In this document: positions 51,730 through 59,922 of the stretch, in pieces | How the letters are laid out: each line of letters opens with the position of its first letter | Numbering within the stretch: the first letter of the stretch is position 1 | Origin: Chelatococcus reniformis | Lineage (GTDB): Bacteria; Pseudomonadota; Alphaproteobacteria; Rhizobiales; Beijerinckiaceae | DNA: 64,000 nt | NCBI RefSeq assembly: GCF_014640075.1 | Contig: NZ_BMGG01000010.1 | Location: 1 to 64,000, forward strand | Direction of reading: 5' to 3' | Translations under genes and position numbers: made by a program | The notes under the pieces: generated by a model | Databases searched by the model: none | The model's input: the letters and a program-made list of their open reading frames with translations, nothing else | Told to the model about the DNA's origin: nothing

Positions 51730-52431
51730 GTGAGCGTCGATCCACAGAATGCCTTGCAGCGCTCGCCGCTCTACCGGGCGCTTGCAGTCCACGGCGCCGT
51801 GACCTGGACGGAACTGCCCGGCGGGGCCGTGGCGGAGCGGGTCGGCACCGCAAACGCGGGTGGGCTCGCCATCGTCGATCTATCGCCGCTGCCGCGGCTC
51901 GGCTTCAAGGGACGGGAGACGCTGGCCGCCATGCAGGCGCGCGGCGTCGTTGTCGAGAACAAGCCCAACCGTGCCTTCCGCCAGCCGGATGGTGGGCTCT
52001 GCCTGGTGCTGGCCGCGAGCGAGGTGATGCTGCTCGGGCCGCTCACGGGCGACGGTACGCGGCTCGCGGCGCTCGAGGCGGAGTGGGACATCGATGCCGG
52101 CGTGCGCACCTATCCGCTGCCGCGGCGCGACAGCCACGCCTGGTTCGCTGTCGCCGGAGCGGCTGCGCCCGAGATGTTCGCCAAGCTCTGCGGCGTCGAT
52201 CTCAGGCTCGCGCACTTTCCCGATCTCGCCGTCGCGCAGACCTCGGTGGCGCGCCTCAACGCGGTCGTGGTGCGCGCCGACGAGGGCGGCAGGCCGGTCT
52301 TCCACCTGCTCGCCGACAGTGCTGCGGCCATCTACCTGCTAGACTGCCTGGTTGACGCAGCCCAGGAGTTCGGCGGCCGCATCGCCGGGCGCGCCTTGCT
52401 CGGCGCACTGGCAACGGGGGAGTATGGATGA
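51730..52431 (+). CDS. mgdD: MgdD/SoxG-type gamma subunit
   Basis: The 233-residue protein is similar to the sarcosine oxidase gamma subunit: RSPLYRALAVHGAVTWTELPG, AIVDLSPLPRLGFKGRETLAAM, CLVLAASEVMLLGPLTGDG and MFAKLCGVDLRLAHFPDLAVAQTSVARLNAVVVR. This is a divergent GcvT-like fold. Start GTG 51730 is five bases after the mgdC stop; a longer frame starting inside mgdC is rejected. Its TGA overlaps the ATG of the regulator. Confidence 0.78.
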   Translation: MSVDPQNALQRSPLYRALAVHGAVTWTELPGGAVAERVGTANAGGLAIVDLSPLPRLGFKGRETLAAMQARGVVVENKPNRAFRQPDGGLCLVLAASEVMLLGPLTGDGTRLAALEAEWDIDAGVRTYPLPRRDSHAWFAVAGAAAPEMFAKLCGVDLRLAHFPDLAVAQTSVARLNAVVVRADEGGRPVFHLLADSAAAIYLLDCLVDAAQEFGGRIAGRALLGALATGEYG

Positions 52432-53120
52432 GGAAATCATCGGGAGCACGGCTCGCCTCCACCGACGCCGCCGCCAAGGAGGCGTTGATCGCGCCTGATG
52501 TCGGTGGCCAGGATCCGCATGCGCTGACCGGTGCCCGCGACAACCTCCTGGAGGTGGCGATCGGGCGTGAGGTGCGCGCCTTCCGGACCAAGCTCGGCTT
52601 GACGGTGGCGGACCTCGCCGCGGCGACCGGGCTGTCGCTGGGGATGCTCTCGAAGATCGAGAACGGCGCCACCTCGCCGTCGCTGACGACGCTGCAGGCG
52701 CTGTCACGGGCGCTGGGCGTGCCGGTCACCGCCTTCTTCCGGCGCTACGAGGAACGGCGCGGCGCCGTCTTCGTCAAGGCGGGCACGGGGCTCTCGATCG
52801 AGCGGCGCGGCACCCGCAACGGCCACCAATACCACCTGCTCGGCCACACCGGCGACCGCTCCTCGCGCGTCGTGGTGGAGCCCTACATGATCACGCTGAC
52901 CGAGGAATCAGACGTCTTTCCGCTGTTCCAGCACTCGGGCCTCGAGTTCCTCTACATGCTGGAAGGCGAGGTGGTGTACCGCCACGCCGACAGGCTCTAC
53001 ACCATGCAGCCCGGCGACAGCCTGTTCTTCGACGCCGACGCCCCGCACGGCCCCGAGGAGATGCGCAAGCTGCCGATCCGCTTCCTGTCGGTGATCTCCT
53101 ACCCGCGCCTCGACGAGTAG
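52428..53120 (+). CDS. XRE-cupin transcriptional regulator
   Basis: The 230-residue protein has an XRE helix-turn-helix (about 47-102; RAFRTKLGLTVADLAAATGLSLGMLSKIENGATSPSLTTLQALSRALGV) and a C-terminal cupin (about 155-225; FPLFQHSGLEFLYMLEGEVVYRHADRLYTMQPGDSLFFDADAPHGP) that could bind a small ligand. It overlaps mgdD by four bases, so it is made together with the dehydrogenase. It is the likely regulator of both mgs and mgd operons, perhaps sensing methylated amine or N-methylglutamate; this is inference. Confidence 0.85.
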   Translation: MRKSSGARLASTDAAAKEALIAPDVGGQDPHALTGARDNLLEVAIGREVRAFRTKLGLTVADLAAATGLSLGMLSKIENGATSPSLTTLQALSRALGVPVTAFFRRYEERRGAVFVKAGTGLSIERRGTRNGHQYHLLGHTGDRSSRVVVEPYMITLTEESDVFPLFQHSGLEFLYMLEGEVVYRHADRLYTMQPGDSLFFDADAPHGPEEMRKLPIRFLSVISYPRLDE

Positions 53121-53178
53121 AGACCGCTTGCCGGGCAACAGGCTGCGGCGCGTTGCGGACGAACGTGCGGCGCTCTCT

Positions 53179-54003
53179 TCAGTCCTTCGGTCGAAGCCGT
53201 CCGGCGAAGAATGCCAGGATCTCGTCCCGCGCCGCCGTGGTCGGCTGTCCCGCCTCGTCGATGAGGTGGACGGTCACGACGCTGTGGGGCGTCTGCACCG
53301 CCTTGGCGAAGAACTCCGGCACATCTGGGTTGGCCGCGCTGTCGGGCAGCACGCGGCCGATGAAGCGGTCGCCGAGAGCCGCCTGGTAGGCGGCGAAGCG
53401 CTCCGCCCTGCAAAAGCGGTCGCCGGCGAAGCGATAGGCGAGGACCGTCAGATCCTCGGTGTCGAGGCGCCTCTTGACCGCCGCGAGCTCGTCGGCGGCA
53501 ATCTCCAGCCCGGCCGGCACGTCGAGCGGGAGCGACGGCTGCGACAGCACAGGGGCGAGCAGCGAGGGCTCGAGCATCATGCTGAGCGCGAAGTTGCCGG
53601 TGAAGCACATGCCGATGGCGCCCACACCGGGACCCGGGCACTCCTCATGGGCGAGGCGCGCCAGGGCCCGGAGCCAGCGGGTCACCGGGCTGGAGCGTCC
53701 CGCCCCGAGGGCATGGAACTCGGCGCTGATGCACGCGCGCTTGAAGATCGCCTGCGCGGTGTCCAGGTCGGGCAGTCCCCCATCGCGACCGAACAGGGAC
53801 GGCATATAGACCGTAAACCCGGCGTCGCGGACCCAGCGCGCGAAGCGCGCCACGTGAGGGCTGATCCCCGGCATCTCGGCCATGACGACGACGGCCGGTC
53901 CCTCGCCCGCCACGTGGACCATCTTGGTGAGGCCGTCGAGCGTGATCTTGCGTGGCGCAAAATCCTCGAGCGGATCGTACTGATCGAGATCCCTGCTATT
54001 CAT
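53179..54003 (-). CDS. dienelactone hydrolase family protein
   Basis: The 274-residue alpha/beta hydrolase has the dienelactone-hydrolase nucleophile motif GAIGMCFTGNFAL with Cys133 in place of serine, and MAEMPGISPHVARFARWVRDAGFTVYMPSLFG near the N-terminus. Catalytic Asp and His are expected in the C-terminal third (AYRFAGDRFC; TVHLIDEAG). The substrate is unknown. ATG 54003 has GAGGG 8 bases upstream; ATG 54036 is an alternative without a site. It is divergent from an AraC/GlxA-type regulator that probably controls it. Confidence 0.82.
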   Translation of the reverse strand: MNSRDLDQYDPLEDFAPRKITLDGLTKMVHVAGEGPAVVVMAEMPGISPHVARFARWVRDAGFTVYMPSLFGRDGGLPDLDTAQAIFKRACISAEFHALGAGRSSPVTRWLRALARLAHEECPGPGVGAIGMCFTGNFALSMMLEPSLLAPVLSQPSLPLDVPAGLEIAADELAAVKRRLDTEDLTVLAYRFAGDRFCRAERFAAYQAALGDRFIGRVLPDSAANPDVPEFFAKAVQTPHSVVTVHLIDEAGQPTTAARDEILAFFAGRLRPKD

Positions 54004-54064
54004 CCGTCTGCCCTCGGCGAAACTGCGACGGCTCATTTGACAGTCGGGGAGCGATGCGATCGAG

Positions 54065-54078
54065 TGTCCGAATGGACA
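54065..54078. promoter_or_regulatory. candidate operator between DLH-like and AraC-type genes
   Basis: TGTCC-GAAT-GGACA is a perfect 5-bp inverted repeat in the 96-base divergent gap. It is 62 bases upstream of the hydrolase start and 22 bases before the regulator GTG. AraC-family sites are often direct repeats, so this may be coincidental. Confidence 0.4.
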
Positions 54079-54099
54079 TTATTCGAGCCTAATCGGTCA

Positions 54100-55122
54100 G
54101 TGTTCGATTTTACCATCCTTGCCCTGTCCGGTGCCTTCGCATCCGGCGTCGGCGGCACCTTGGACATTCTGGCGAACGCCGCGAGGCTCGCCGAGAAGGC
54201 CGGTTCCGCGGCGCCGCGCTGGCGCGTGGTGTCCACGCGCGCAGCCGTCGACCTCAGCAACGGGCTGAAGGTTGCCGCCGAGCCGCTGCCCCGCGGCGCC
54301 CGGGCCGACCGGTCGGTCTGGCTGGTCCCCGGTCTTTGCGTCGACAACGCAGACGCGATAGCCGACCGCCTTGCGCGGCCGGATGCCGTCGACGCCATCG
54401 GCCACCTGACCGCTCACGCGAAAGCGGGCGGCACCGTCGCCGCCTCGTGCTCGGCGGTGTTCCTGATCGCCGCCGCCGGTCTGCTCGGGGGCAGACGGGC
54501 GACCACCAGCTGGTGGCTCGGCGGACTGCTGCAGCAGCGCGAGCCGGCCTGCGTCGTCGACGTCAATCAGATGGTCGTCGCCGATGGCCCGGTCGTCACC
54601 GCAGGGGCGGCCTTCGCCCACATCGACCTGGTGCTCCACCTCCTGCGTGGTCGCTTCACGCCGGGGTTGGCGCAGGCCGTCTCGCGCACCCTGGTGGCCG
54701 ACGGAAGACAATCCCAGGCGCGCTTCATCATGCCGGCGGCGCTGGCCAGCGGCAGCGAGCTCGCCGGGCGGGTGGTGACGCGGCTCGAAGCCGCGCTTCC
54801 CCATCCGCCGACGGTGGCCGAGCTCGCGGCAGAGTTCGGCATGTCCGAGCGGACGCTGGCCCGGCACGTCAAGGCGGCCACGGGGCATACGATCTCCGCC
54901 TTGTTGCAGAGCGTGCGCGTCAGCCGTGCCCGCTTGCTCCTGGAGAGCAGCAGGCTGTCGGTCGAGCAGGTTGCCGCCGCAGTCGGCTACGGCGACGCCA
55001 CCGCCCTGCGGCGGCTAATGTGGAAGGTCACGCGGGCTACCCCGCGGCAGTTCCGCTCGCGCGCCGCGGCAACGGTTGGGGCCTCGGTCGCGACCGCCCG
55101 GGAGGCTCAGAGCGCCTCCTGA
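54100..55122 (+). CDS. GlxA-type AraC family transcriptional regulator
   Basis: The 340-residue protein has an N-terminal DJ-1/PfpI-like (type 1 glutamine amidotransferase-like) domain (FDFTILALSGAFASGVGGTLDIL; GGTVAASCSAVFLIAAAGLLGGRRATTSWWL) and a C-terminal double HTH (TVAELAAEFGMSERTLARHVKAATGHT; LSVEQVAAAVGYGDATALRRLMWKVTRATPRQFR). GTG 54100 gives a start that matches the family; GTG 54064 would run through the dyad at 54065. Its TGA stop (55120-55122) lies inside a palindromic repeat. Confidence 0.85.
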   Translation: MFDFTILALSGAFASGVGGTLDILANAARLAEKAGSAAPRWRVVSTRAAVDLSNGLKVAAEPLPRGARADRSVWLVPGLCVDNADAIADRLARPDAVDAIGHLTAHAKAGGTVAASCSAVFLIAAAGLLGGRRATTSWWLGGLLQQREPACVVDVNQMVVADGPVVTAGAAFAHIDLVLHLLRGRFTPGLAQAVSRTLVADGRQSQARFIMPAALASGSELAGRVVTRLEAALPHPPTVAELAAEFGMSERTLARHVKAATGHTISALLQSVRVSRARLLLESSRLSVEQVAAAVGYGDATALRRLMWKVTRATPRQFRSRAAATVGASVATAREAQSAS

Positions 55123-55146
55123 TCGGCTGGAACCAGCGCGGTCAGG
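55118..55146. repeat. palindromic element, family C, at the AraC-type stop codon
   Basis: CCTGATCGGCTGG (55118-55130), AA, CCAGCGCGGTCAGG (55133-55146) form an imperfect stem related to the 34-bp palindrome at 42411. TGA in the left arm ends the regulator. Confidence 0.7.
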
Positions 55147-55153
55147 ACACGAC

Positions 55154-56389
55154 TCACGTGTAGGTTCGCTCGTCGGCGATGACCTTGCCGTCGTTGGGCA
55201 GCGAGCCGAGCGGCACCAGCTCCACCGTGCCCTTGAGCTTGGTGACCGATTGCAGGGTCTGCAGCACGGCCTTCACGAAGGTGTCGTCGTGGCTCATGGT
55301 CGTCTCGGCCTTCAGCTCCATCATGTCGAGCTCGTTGGCGCGGCGCACCACCAGCCGCAGCCGGCGCAGCTCCGGGTGGCGCTTGCCGATCTCGGCGATC
55401 TGATCCGGCCGCACGAACATGCCCTTGACCTTGGCGGTCTGGTCGGCGCGGCCGAGCCAGCCCTTGATGCGTTGGCCGGTGCGGCCGCAGGGGCTCAAGC
55501 CGGGCAGGATGGCGGAGAGGTCGCCGAGCGCAATGCGGATCACCGGATGATCGGGATCGAGCGTGGTCACCACCACCTCGCCGATCTCGCCTTCGTCCAC
55601 CGGATCGCCGGTGCCGGGCCGCACGATCTCGACGATGATGTCCTCGTTGATCACCAGGCCGTCGCGGGCCGACGTCTCATAGGCGACCGTGCCCACGTCG
55701 GCGGTGCCATAGGACTGGTATCCCTCGATGCCGCGGGCCGTGAAGGCCTCCTGCAACGAGCGGGGAAAGGCGGCTCCGCCCACCGAGGCCTTGCGGATCG
55801 ACGAGACGTCGCGATCTGACGCATCCGCCTGGTCGAGCAGGATCTTCAGAAAGTCGGGCGTGCCGGCATAGGCGGTGGGGCTGAACGCGCGGATCACCTC
55901 GAACTGCTGCTCGGTGTTGCCAGGCCCGGCGGGGATGACCGCGCAGCCGACGGCACGGGCCGCATGGTCCATCATGAAGCCGCCAGGGGTGAGGTGGTAG
56001 GCGAAGGTGTTGAGCACGATATCGGTCTTGCGGAAACCGGCGGCGAACAGCGCGCGGGCCGAGCGCCAGGGGTCGCGGCCGGTGCCTTCGCCCTCGAAGA
56101 TCGGGCCGGGCGAGGTGAACAGGCGACCAAAATGCGAGAGTTCGCTCGGGCCGAAGCCACCGAAGGGCGGTGCGGCCGCGTGCAGCCCCGGTAGGTCCGA
56201 CTTGCGCAGCACGGGCAGCGCCGCGAGCGCCTGGCGGGTGGTCACGGCCTTGGCGTCGACGGCTCCCAGGTGCTTGGCCCAGCCCGGGAAGGTGAGGGCC
56301 CGTGCAAGGGCCGCGGGCAGGCGGGCGAAGAGGTCGGCTTCGCGCGCCTGCGGATCGCGCGTTTCCCGTTCGTCGAAGAATTCGCTCAC
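55154..56389 (-). CDS. PaaK-like phenylacetate-CoA ligase family protein
   Basis: The 411-residue adenylate-forming enzyme resembles PaaK: FGGFGPSELSHFGRLFTSPGPIFEGEG, NTFAYHLTPGGFMMDHAARAVGCAVIPAGPGNTEQQ, RKASVGGAAFPRSLQEAF, YQSYGTADVGTVAYE and LGRADQTAKVKGMFVRPDQIAEI. It is probably an AMP-forming ligase converting an aromatic or related acid to its CoA thioester. It is the last gene of the leftward liv operon, starting 13 bases from livF, which suggests the transporter imports its substrate. Confidence 0.85.
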   Translation of the reverse strand: MSEFFDERETRDPQAREADLFARLPAALARALTFPGWAKHLGAVDAKAVTTRQALAALPVLRKSDLPGLHAAAPPFGGFGPSELSHFGRLFTSPGPIFEGEGTGRDPWRSARALFAAGFRKTDIVLNTFAYHLTPGGFMMDHAARAVGCAVIPAGPGNTEQQFEVIRAFSPTAYAGTPDFLKILLDQADASDRDVSSIRKASVGGAAFPRSLQEAFTARGIEGYQSYGTADVGTVAYETSARDGLVINEDIIVEIVRPGTGDPVDEGEIGEVVVTTLDPDHPVIRIALGDLSAILPGLSPCGRTGQRIKGWLGRADQTAKVKGMFVRPDQIAEIGKRHPELRRLRLVVRRANELDMMELKAETTMSHDDTFVKAVLQTLQSVTKLKGTVELVPLGSLPNDGKVIADERTYT

Positions 56390-56402
56390 GTGCTCCTCCA
56401 GA

Positions 56403-57233
56403 TCAGGTTAGCCAGCGCTTGCGGCGCTTATAGCTTTTCACCTCGCGGAAGGATTTGCGCTCGCCCTCGGTGACACCGAGGTAGAACTCCTTCACGTCCT
56501 CGTTGGTCCGCAGCATGGCGGCGTCGCCGTCCATCACCACGCGCCCGGTCTCGAGGATATAGCCGTAGGTCGCGTATTTCAGCGCCATGTTGGTATTCTG
56601 CTCGGCGAGCAGGAACGAGACGCCTTCCTTGGCATTGAGATCCCTGACGATCTCGAAGATCTCCTCGACGATCTGCGGCGCCAGCCCCATGGACGGCTCA
56701 TCCAGCAGGATCATCTTGGGGCGCGACATCAGCGCCCGCCCGACGGCGCACATTTGCTGCTCGCCGCCCGACGTGTAGCCGGCCATGGATTTGCGCCGCT
56801 CGCGCAGGCGCGGGAAGTAGGCATACACCTTCTCCAGGTCGGCGCGGATGGCGGCGCGGCCGTCCCGGCGGGTGAAGGCGCCGGTCAGCAGGTTCTCCTC
56901 GATGGTCAGGTGGCCGAAGCAATGCCGGCCCTCCATCACCTGGATGCAGCCGCGCCGCACCAGGTCGTTGGGGCTCGAGCGGTCGACCCGCTCGCCCTCG
57001 AACAGGATCGAGCCCTTGGTCACCTCGCCGCGCTCGGCGTGCAGCAGGTTGGAGACGGCCTTGAGCGTCGTCGTCTTGCCGGCGCCGTTGGCGCCGAGCA
57101 GGGCGACGATGCCGCCCCGCGGCACGGCGAGCGAGACCCCCTTCAGGACAAGCACGACGTGGTCGTAGATGACCTCGATGTTGTTGACGGCGAGGACGGG
57201 GTCGGTGGCGGGTTCAGCCTGAGCGGTTTGCAT
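56403..57233 (-). CDS. livF: LivF-type ABC transporter ATP-binding protein
   Basis: This 276-residue ATPase belongs to the branched-chain amino-acid-type (HAAT) importers: Walker A GANGAGKTTTLKAV, signature TSGGEQQMCAVGRALMSRPKMILLDEPSMGLAP, and an H-loop region. ATG 57233 excludes an extension that would be encoded by the repeat element upstream. It pairs with LivG to drive LivHM. An extra C-terminal tail (EGERKSFREVKSYKRRKRWLT) is common in the subfamily found beside acyl-CoA ligases. Confidence 0.9.
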   Translation of the reverse strand: MQTAQAEPATDPVLAVNNIEVIYDHVVLVLKGVSLAVPRGGIVALLGANGAGKTTTLKAVSNLLHAERGEVTKGSILFEGERVDRSSPNDLVRRGCIQVMEGRHCFGHLTIEENLLTGAFTRRDGRAAIRADLEKVYAYFPRLRERRKSMAGYTSGGEQQMCAVGRALMSRPKMILLDEPSMGLAPQIVEEIFEIVRDLNAKEGVSFLLAEQNTNMALKYATYGYILETGRVVMDGDAAMLRTNEDVKEFYLGVTEGERKSFREVKSYKRRKRWLT

Positions 57234-57273
57234 GGTCGTCCAGTATCGACCCCTGCCGCGCCATGGTCGGGGT

Positions 57274-57388
57274 TGATGGCCGGGCTTGTCCCGGCCACCC
57301 ATCCACTAGGTAAACGCAGCATTCGGCCAGCCCGGTCGGGCTGAAGTTACGTTGGTGATGGATGGTCGGGTCAAGCCCGACCATGACG
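57274..57388. repeat. composite palindromic element, family A
   Basis: TGATGGCCGGG, CTTGT and CCCGGCCA form a left hairpin (57274-57297), CAGCCCGGTCGGGCTG a central stem (57329-57344), and ATGGTCGGGTCAAGCCCGACCAT (two arms of nine bases, 57362-57384) a right hairpin ending in GACG. Architecture equals that inside cobG. It lies between livK and livF in the same operon and could stabilise or attenuate the transcript. Confidence 0.85.
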
Positions 57389-57412
57389 TGGCTGGATGCT
57401 CCCAGCTTCCTC

Positions 57413-58747
57413 TCACGATGCCTTGTCGCAGACCTCGGTGCGCTTGGGCCAGCCGGTGTTCTTCTCGGCATAGTCCTTGGCGGCCGACTGCACGAGCGGC
57501 TCCACCTTGTCGGTCATGGGCTTCAGCGGGCCGGAGACCTTCACGTATTTCTCGCCGTTCCACTCCTGCATGAACGTCGCGCCGTGGCCGTTGTGGTCGC
57601 TGCAGGTGAGCTTCAGCGGGTCGGTGAAGCCCTCCATGCCGAGCTCCTTCAGCCGGGCCGGGGTCAGGTCGATGGTCTCCAGCCCGCGGCGCACGTCCTC
57701 GCCGGTGACGGCCTTCTTGCCGGTGAGCTTCTGGGCGTTGCGGATCGCCTCGGCGATCAGCATCGAGTTGTAGACGCCGCGGTTGTAGAGCACCTCGCCG
57801 ACCTTGTCCTTGGCCACCTGACTCAGGCCCTTGTCGACGACGAGCTTCTGGATGTCCTTGATGACCGGGAAGTCGGTGCCGACACCGTGCCAGTTCAGCT
57901 CCTTGAAGCCTTTGGCGCCATCACCGGCGGACTTGGCGTCGTCCTCGCTCGGCCACCAGATCGAGATGAACTTGGCCATCGGGTAGTTGATGCGCACCGC
58001 CTCCTTGATGGCGGTCGGGTTGAGCGCCCCCCAGCCGTACATCACCATGTAGTCGGGCCGGTCGCGGCGCACGCCGAGCCATTGCGACGACTGGTTCTGC
58101 ATGTCGGTGGCCGCCACCGGATAGAGCTTAAGCTCGAAGCCCAGGTCCTTGGCGAACTGCTCGAACATCGGGATCGGCTCCTTGCCGAAGCCCGCGTCCA
58201 AATAGATGTAGCCGAGCTTCTTGCCCTTGAGCTTGTCGAGCCCGCCCTCCTGCTCGCCGATGTAGCGGATGATCATCGACAGGCCGTCCCAATAGGTGTT
58301 GGGCGGATTGAACACCCAGGGGAAGGTGTCGCCCAGCGCCGAGGCCGACAGGCCGTAGGCCATCGACAGCACCGGAATCTTGTCGACCTTGGCCTTGGGA
58401 ATCAGCGGCAGCGTGATCCCGGTCGACCACGGATTGATCATGACCGGGTTCTTGCCCTTCACCGCCTCGTAGCATTCGAGGCCCTTCTTGGTGTCGTAGC
58501 CGGTCTCGCACTCCTCGATAGCGATCTTGGCGCCGCCGATGCCGCCGTCGCGCTGGTTCAGCATCTCCAGGTAGTCGCGCATTCCGTTGGCGATGGGGAT
58601 GCCGGAGCCGGAGAACGGCCCGGTGCGGTAGGTGAACAGCGGCACGAAGTTGCTGTCCTCCGCGGCGGCGGCCGGCAGCGCCACGGCGCCCGCGGCCAGG
58701 CAGCCGGCAACGGCTGCCGCGAGGTATCGGTATCCTGTGCGTCCCAT
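57413..58747 (-). CDS. livK: LivK-type periplasmic substrate-binding protein
   Basis: The 444-residue exported protein has a signal peptide (YRYLAAAVAGCLAAGAVALPAAAA) and a type 1 periplasmic binding fold: TYRTGPFSGSGIPIANGMRDYLEMLNQRDGGIGG, IAIEECETGYDTKKGLECYE, NPVMINPWSTG and KKLGYIYLDAGFGKEP. It binds a ligand for the LivHM channel; sequence does not say which, and co-transcribed CoA ligases suggest an organic acid rather than an amino acid. As the receptor it is often the most abundant product of such operons. Confidence 0.88.
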   Translation of the reverse strand: MGRTGYRYLAAAVAGCLAAGAVALPAAAAEDSNFVPLFTYRTGPFSGSGIPIANGMRDYLEMLNQRDGGIGGAKIAIEECETGYDTKKGLECYEAVKGKNPVMINPWSTGITLPLIPKAKVDKIPVLSMAYGLSASALGDTFPWVFNPPNTYWDGLSMIIRYIGEQEGGLDKLKGKKLGYIYLDAGFGKEPIPMFEQFAKDLGFELKLYPVAATDMQNQSSQWLGVRRDRPDYMVMYGWGALNPTAIKEAVRINYPMAKFISIWWPSEDDAKSAGDGAKGFKELNWHGVGTDFPVIKDIQKLVVDKGLSQVAKDKVGEVLYNRGVYNSMLIAEAIRNAQKLTGKKAVTGEDVRRGLETIDLTPARLKELGMEGFTDPLKLTCSDHNGHGATFMQEWNGEKYVKVSGPLKPMTDKVEPLVQSAAKDYAEKNTGWPKRTEVCDKAS

Positions 58748-58834
58748 GGTCTTCCTCCGTGCATGGGGCCTTGCCGCCCCTTCGTGCGTTCGATCGGCCC
58801 GGCCGGCCGACCCCGTGTCAGTGGTGGGCGCGCC

Positions 58835-59908
58835 CTAATACGGGAACGGCCACGTCCGCAGCTTCTGCTTGCCCGTCTGCCAGAGCCTGGCGAGCCCGTG
58901 CGGCTCGGCGATGAGGAAGCCGATGATCAGGGCCCCGACGATCATGAACGTCATATGTTCGACGGTGGCAGCGGCGATGCTGAGCCCGAACAGCGGCGGC
59001 ACCGCCTTCAGCGCGATGGGCAGGACATAGATCAGCGCGGCGCCGAAGAACGAGCCGATGAGACTGCCCAGGCCACCGATGATGACCATGAACAGGATCA
59101 GGAACGACTGGTTGATGGAGAACACCTCCGGCTCGGCCGAGCCATACCAGAGGAACACCATCAGCGCGCCGGCGACGCCGCAGTAGAAGGACGACACGGC
59201 GAAGGCGAGCAGCTTGGTGGGCAGCAGCCGGATGCCGATCAGCTCGGCGGCGATGTCCATGTCGCGCACCGCCATCCAGCTGCGGCCGATGCGGCCGTGC
59301 ACGAGGTTGGAGGCGATCCAGGTGAGCAGCGCCACGACCGCGAGCACGACCAGGTAACGCATCTCGGCCGACGCGTTGGGACCGGTCACGAACTCGCCGA
59401 AGAGGGTCCTCCCCGGCACCTCGATCGCACCCGAGATGTTGTTGTTGTAAAGCCAGGGAATGCGGGTGAAGCACCACTGCAAAAAGAACTGTGCGGCGAG
59501 CGTCGCGACGGCGAGATAGAAGCCCTTGATGCGCAGCGAGGGCAGCCCGAACAGCGCGCCGACGCCGGCCGAGAAGAAGCCGGAGACGAGGATCCAGACG
59601 ACGATGTTCACGTCGGGAAAAAAGGTCGTCAGCTTGTAGCAGGCATAGGCGCCGACCCCCATGAAGCCGGCCGTTCCCAGCGACAGGAGGCCAGTGTAGC
59701 CGACGAGCAGGTTGAGGCCGATGGTGGCGAGCGCAAAGATCAGCAGCGGGATCATCACCGCGCTCAGCATGTACTCGCCGGCAACGAACGGCAGCGTCAG
59801 CGCCGCCGCAAGGATGACGGCGAGCCCGATCCGGTCCTGGCGGAGCGGGAACACGGCCATGTCGGCGGCGTAGGTCGTCTTGAACTGGCCCGTCTCGCGG
59901 TAGAGCAT
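58835..59908 (-). CDS. livM: LivM-type ABC transporter permease
   Basis: The 357-residue protein has about nine or ten hydrophobic helices and LivM family segments: ALATIGLNLLVGYTGLLSLGTAGFMGVGAYA, LPSLRIKGFYLAVATLAAQFF, GRSWMAVRDMDIAAELIGI (cytoplasmic coupling loop) and IGGLGSLIGSFFGAALIYVLP. ATG 59908 follows livH by 14 bases. It forms the membrane channel with LivH. Confidence 0.9.
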   Translation of the reverse strand: MLYRETGQFKTTYAADMAVFPLRQDRIGLAVILAAALTLPFVAGEYMLSAVMIPLLIFALATIGLNLLVGYTGLLSLGTAGFMGVGAYACYKLTTFFPDVNIVVWILVSGFFSAGVGALFGLPSLRIKGFYLAVATLAAQFFLQWCFTRIPWLYNNNISGAIEVPGRTLFGEFVTGPNASAEMRYLVVLAVVALLTWIASNLVHGRIGRSWMAVRDMDIAAELIGIRLLPTKLLAFAVSSFYCGVAGALMVFLWYGSAEPEVFSINQSFLILFMVIIGGLGSLIGSFFGAALIYVLPIALKAVPPLFGLSIAAATVEHMTFMIVGALIIGFLIAEPHGLARLWQTGKQKLRTWPFPY

Positions 59909-59922
59909 GACGTCAGAGATCC

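Noticed and set aside
54034-54036. Upstream ATG for the dienelactone-hydrolase-like gene
   Set aside because: No ribosome site, and the sequence lies near the divergent control region; ATG 54003 has GAGGG.
57234-57302. N-terminal extension of livF
   Set aside because: It would be translated from the left hairpin of the family A element (GGRDKPGH); ATG 57233 matches the family's start.
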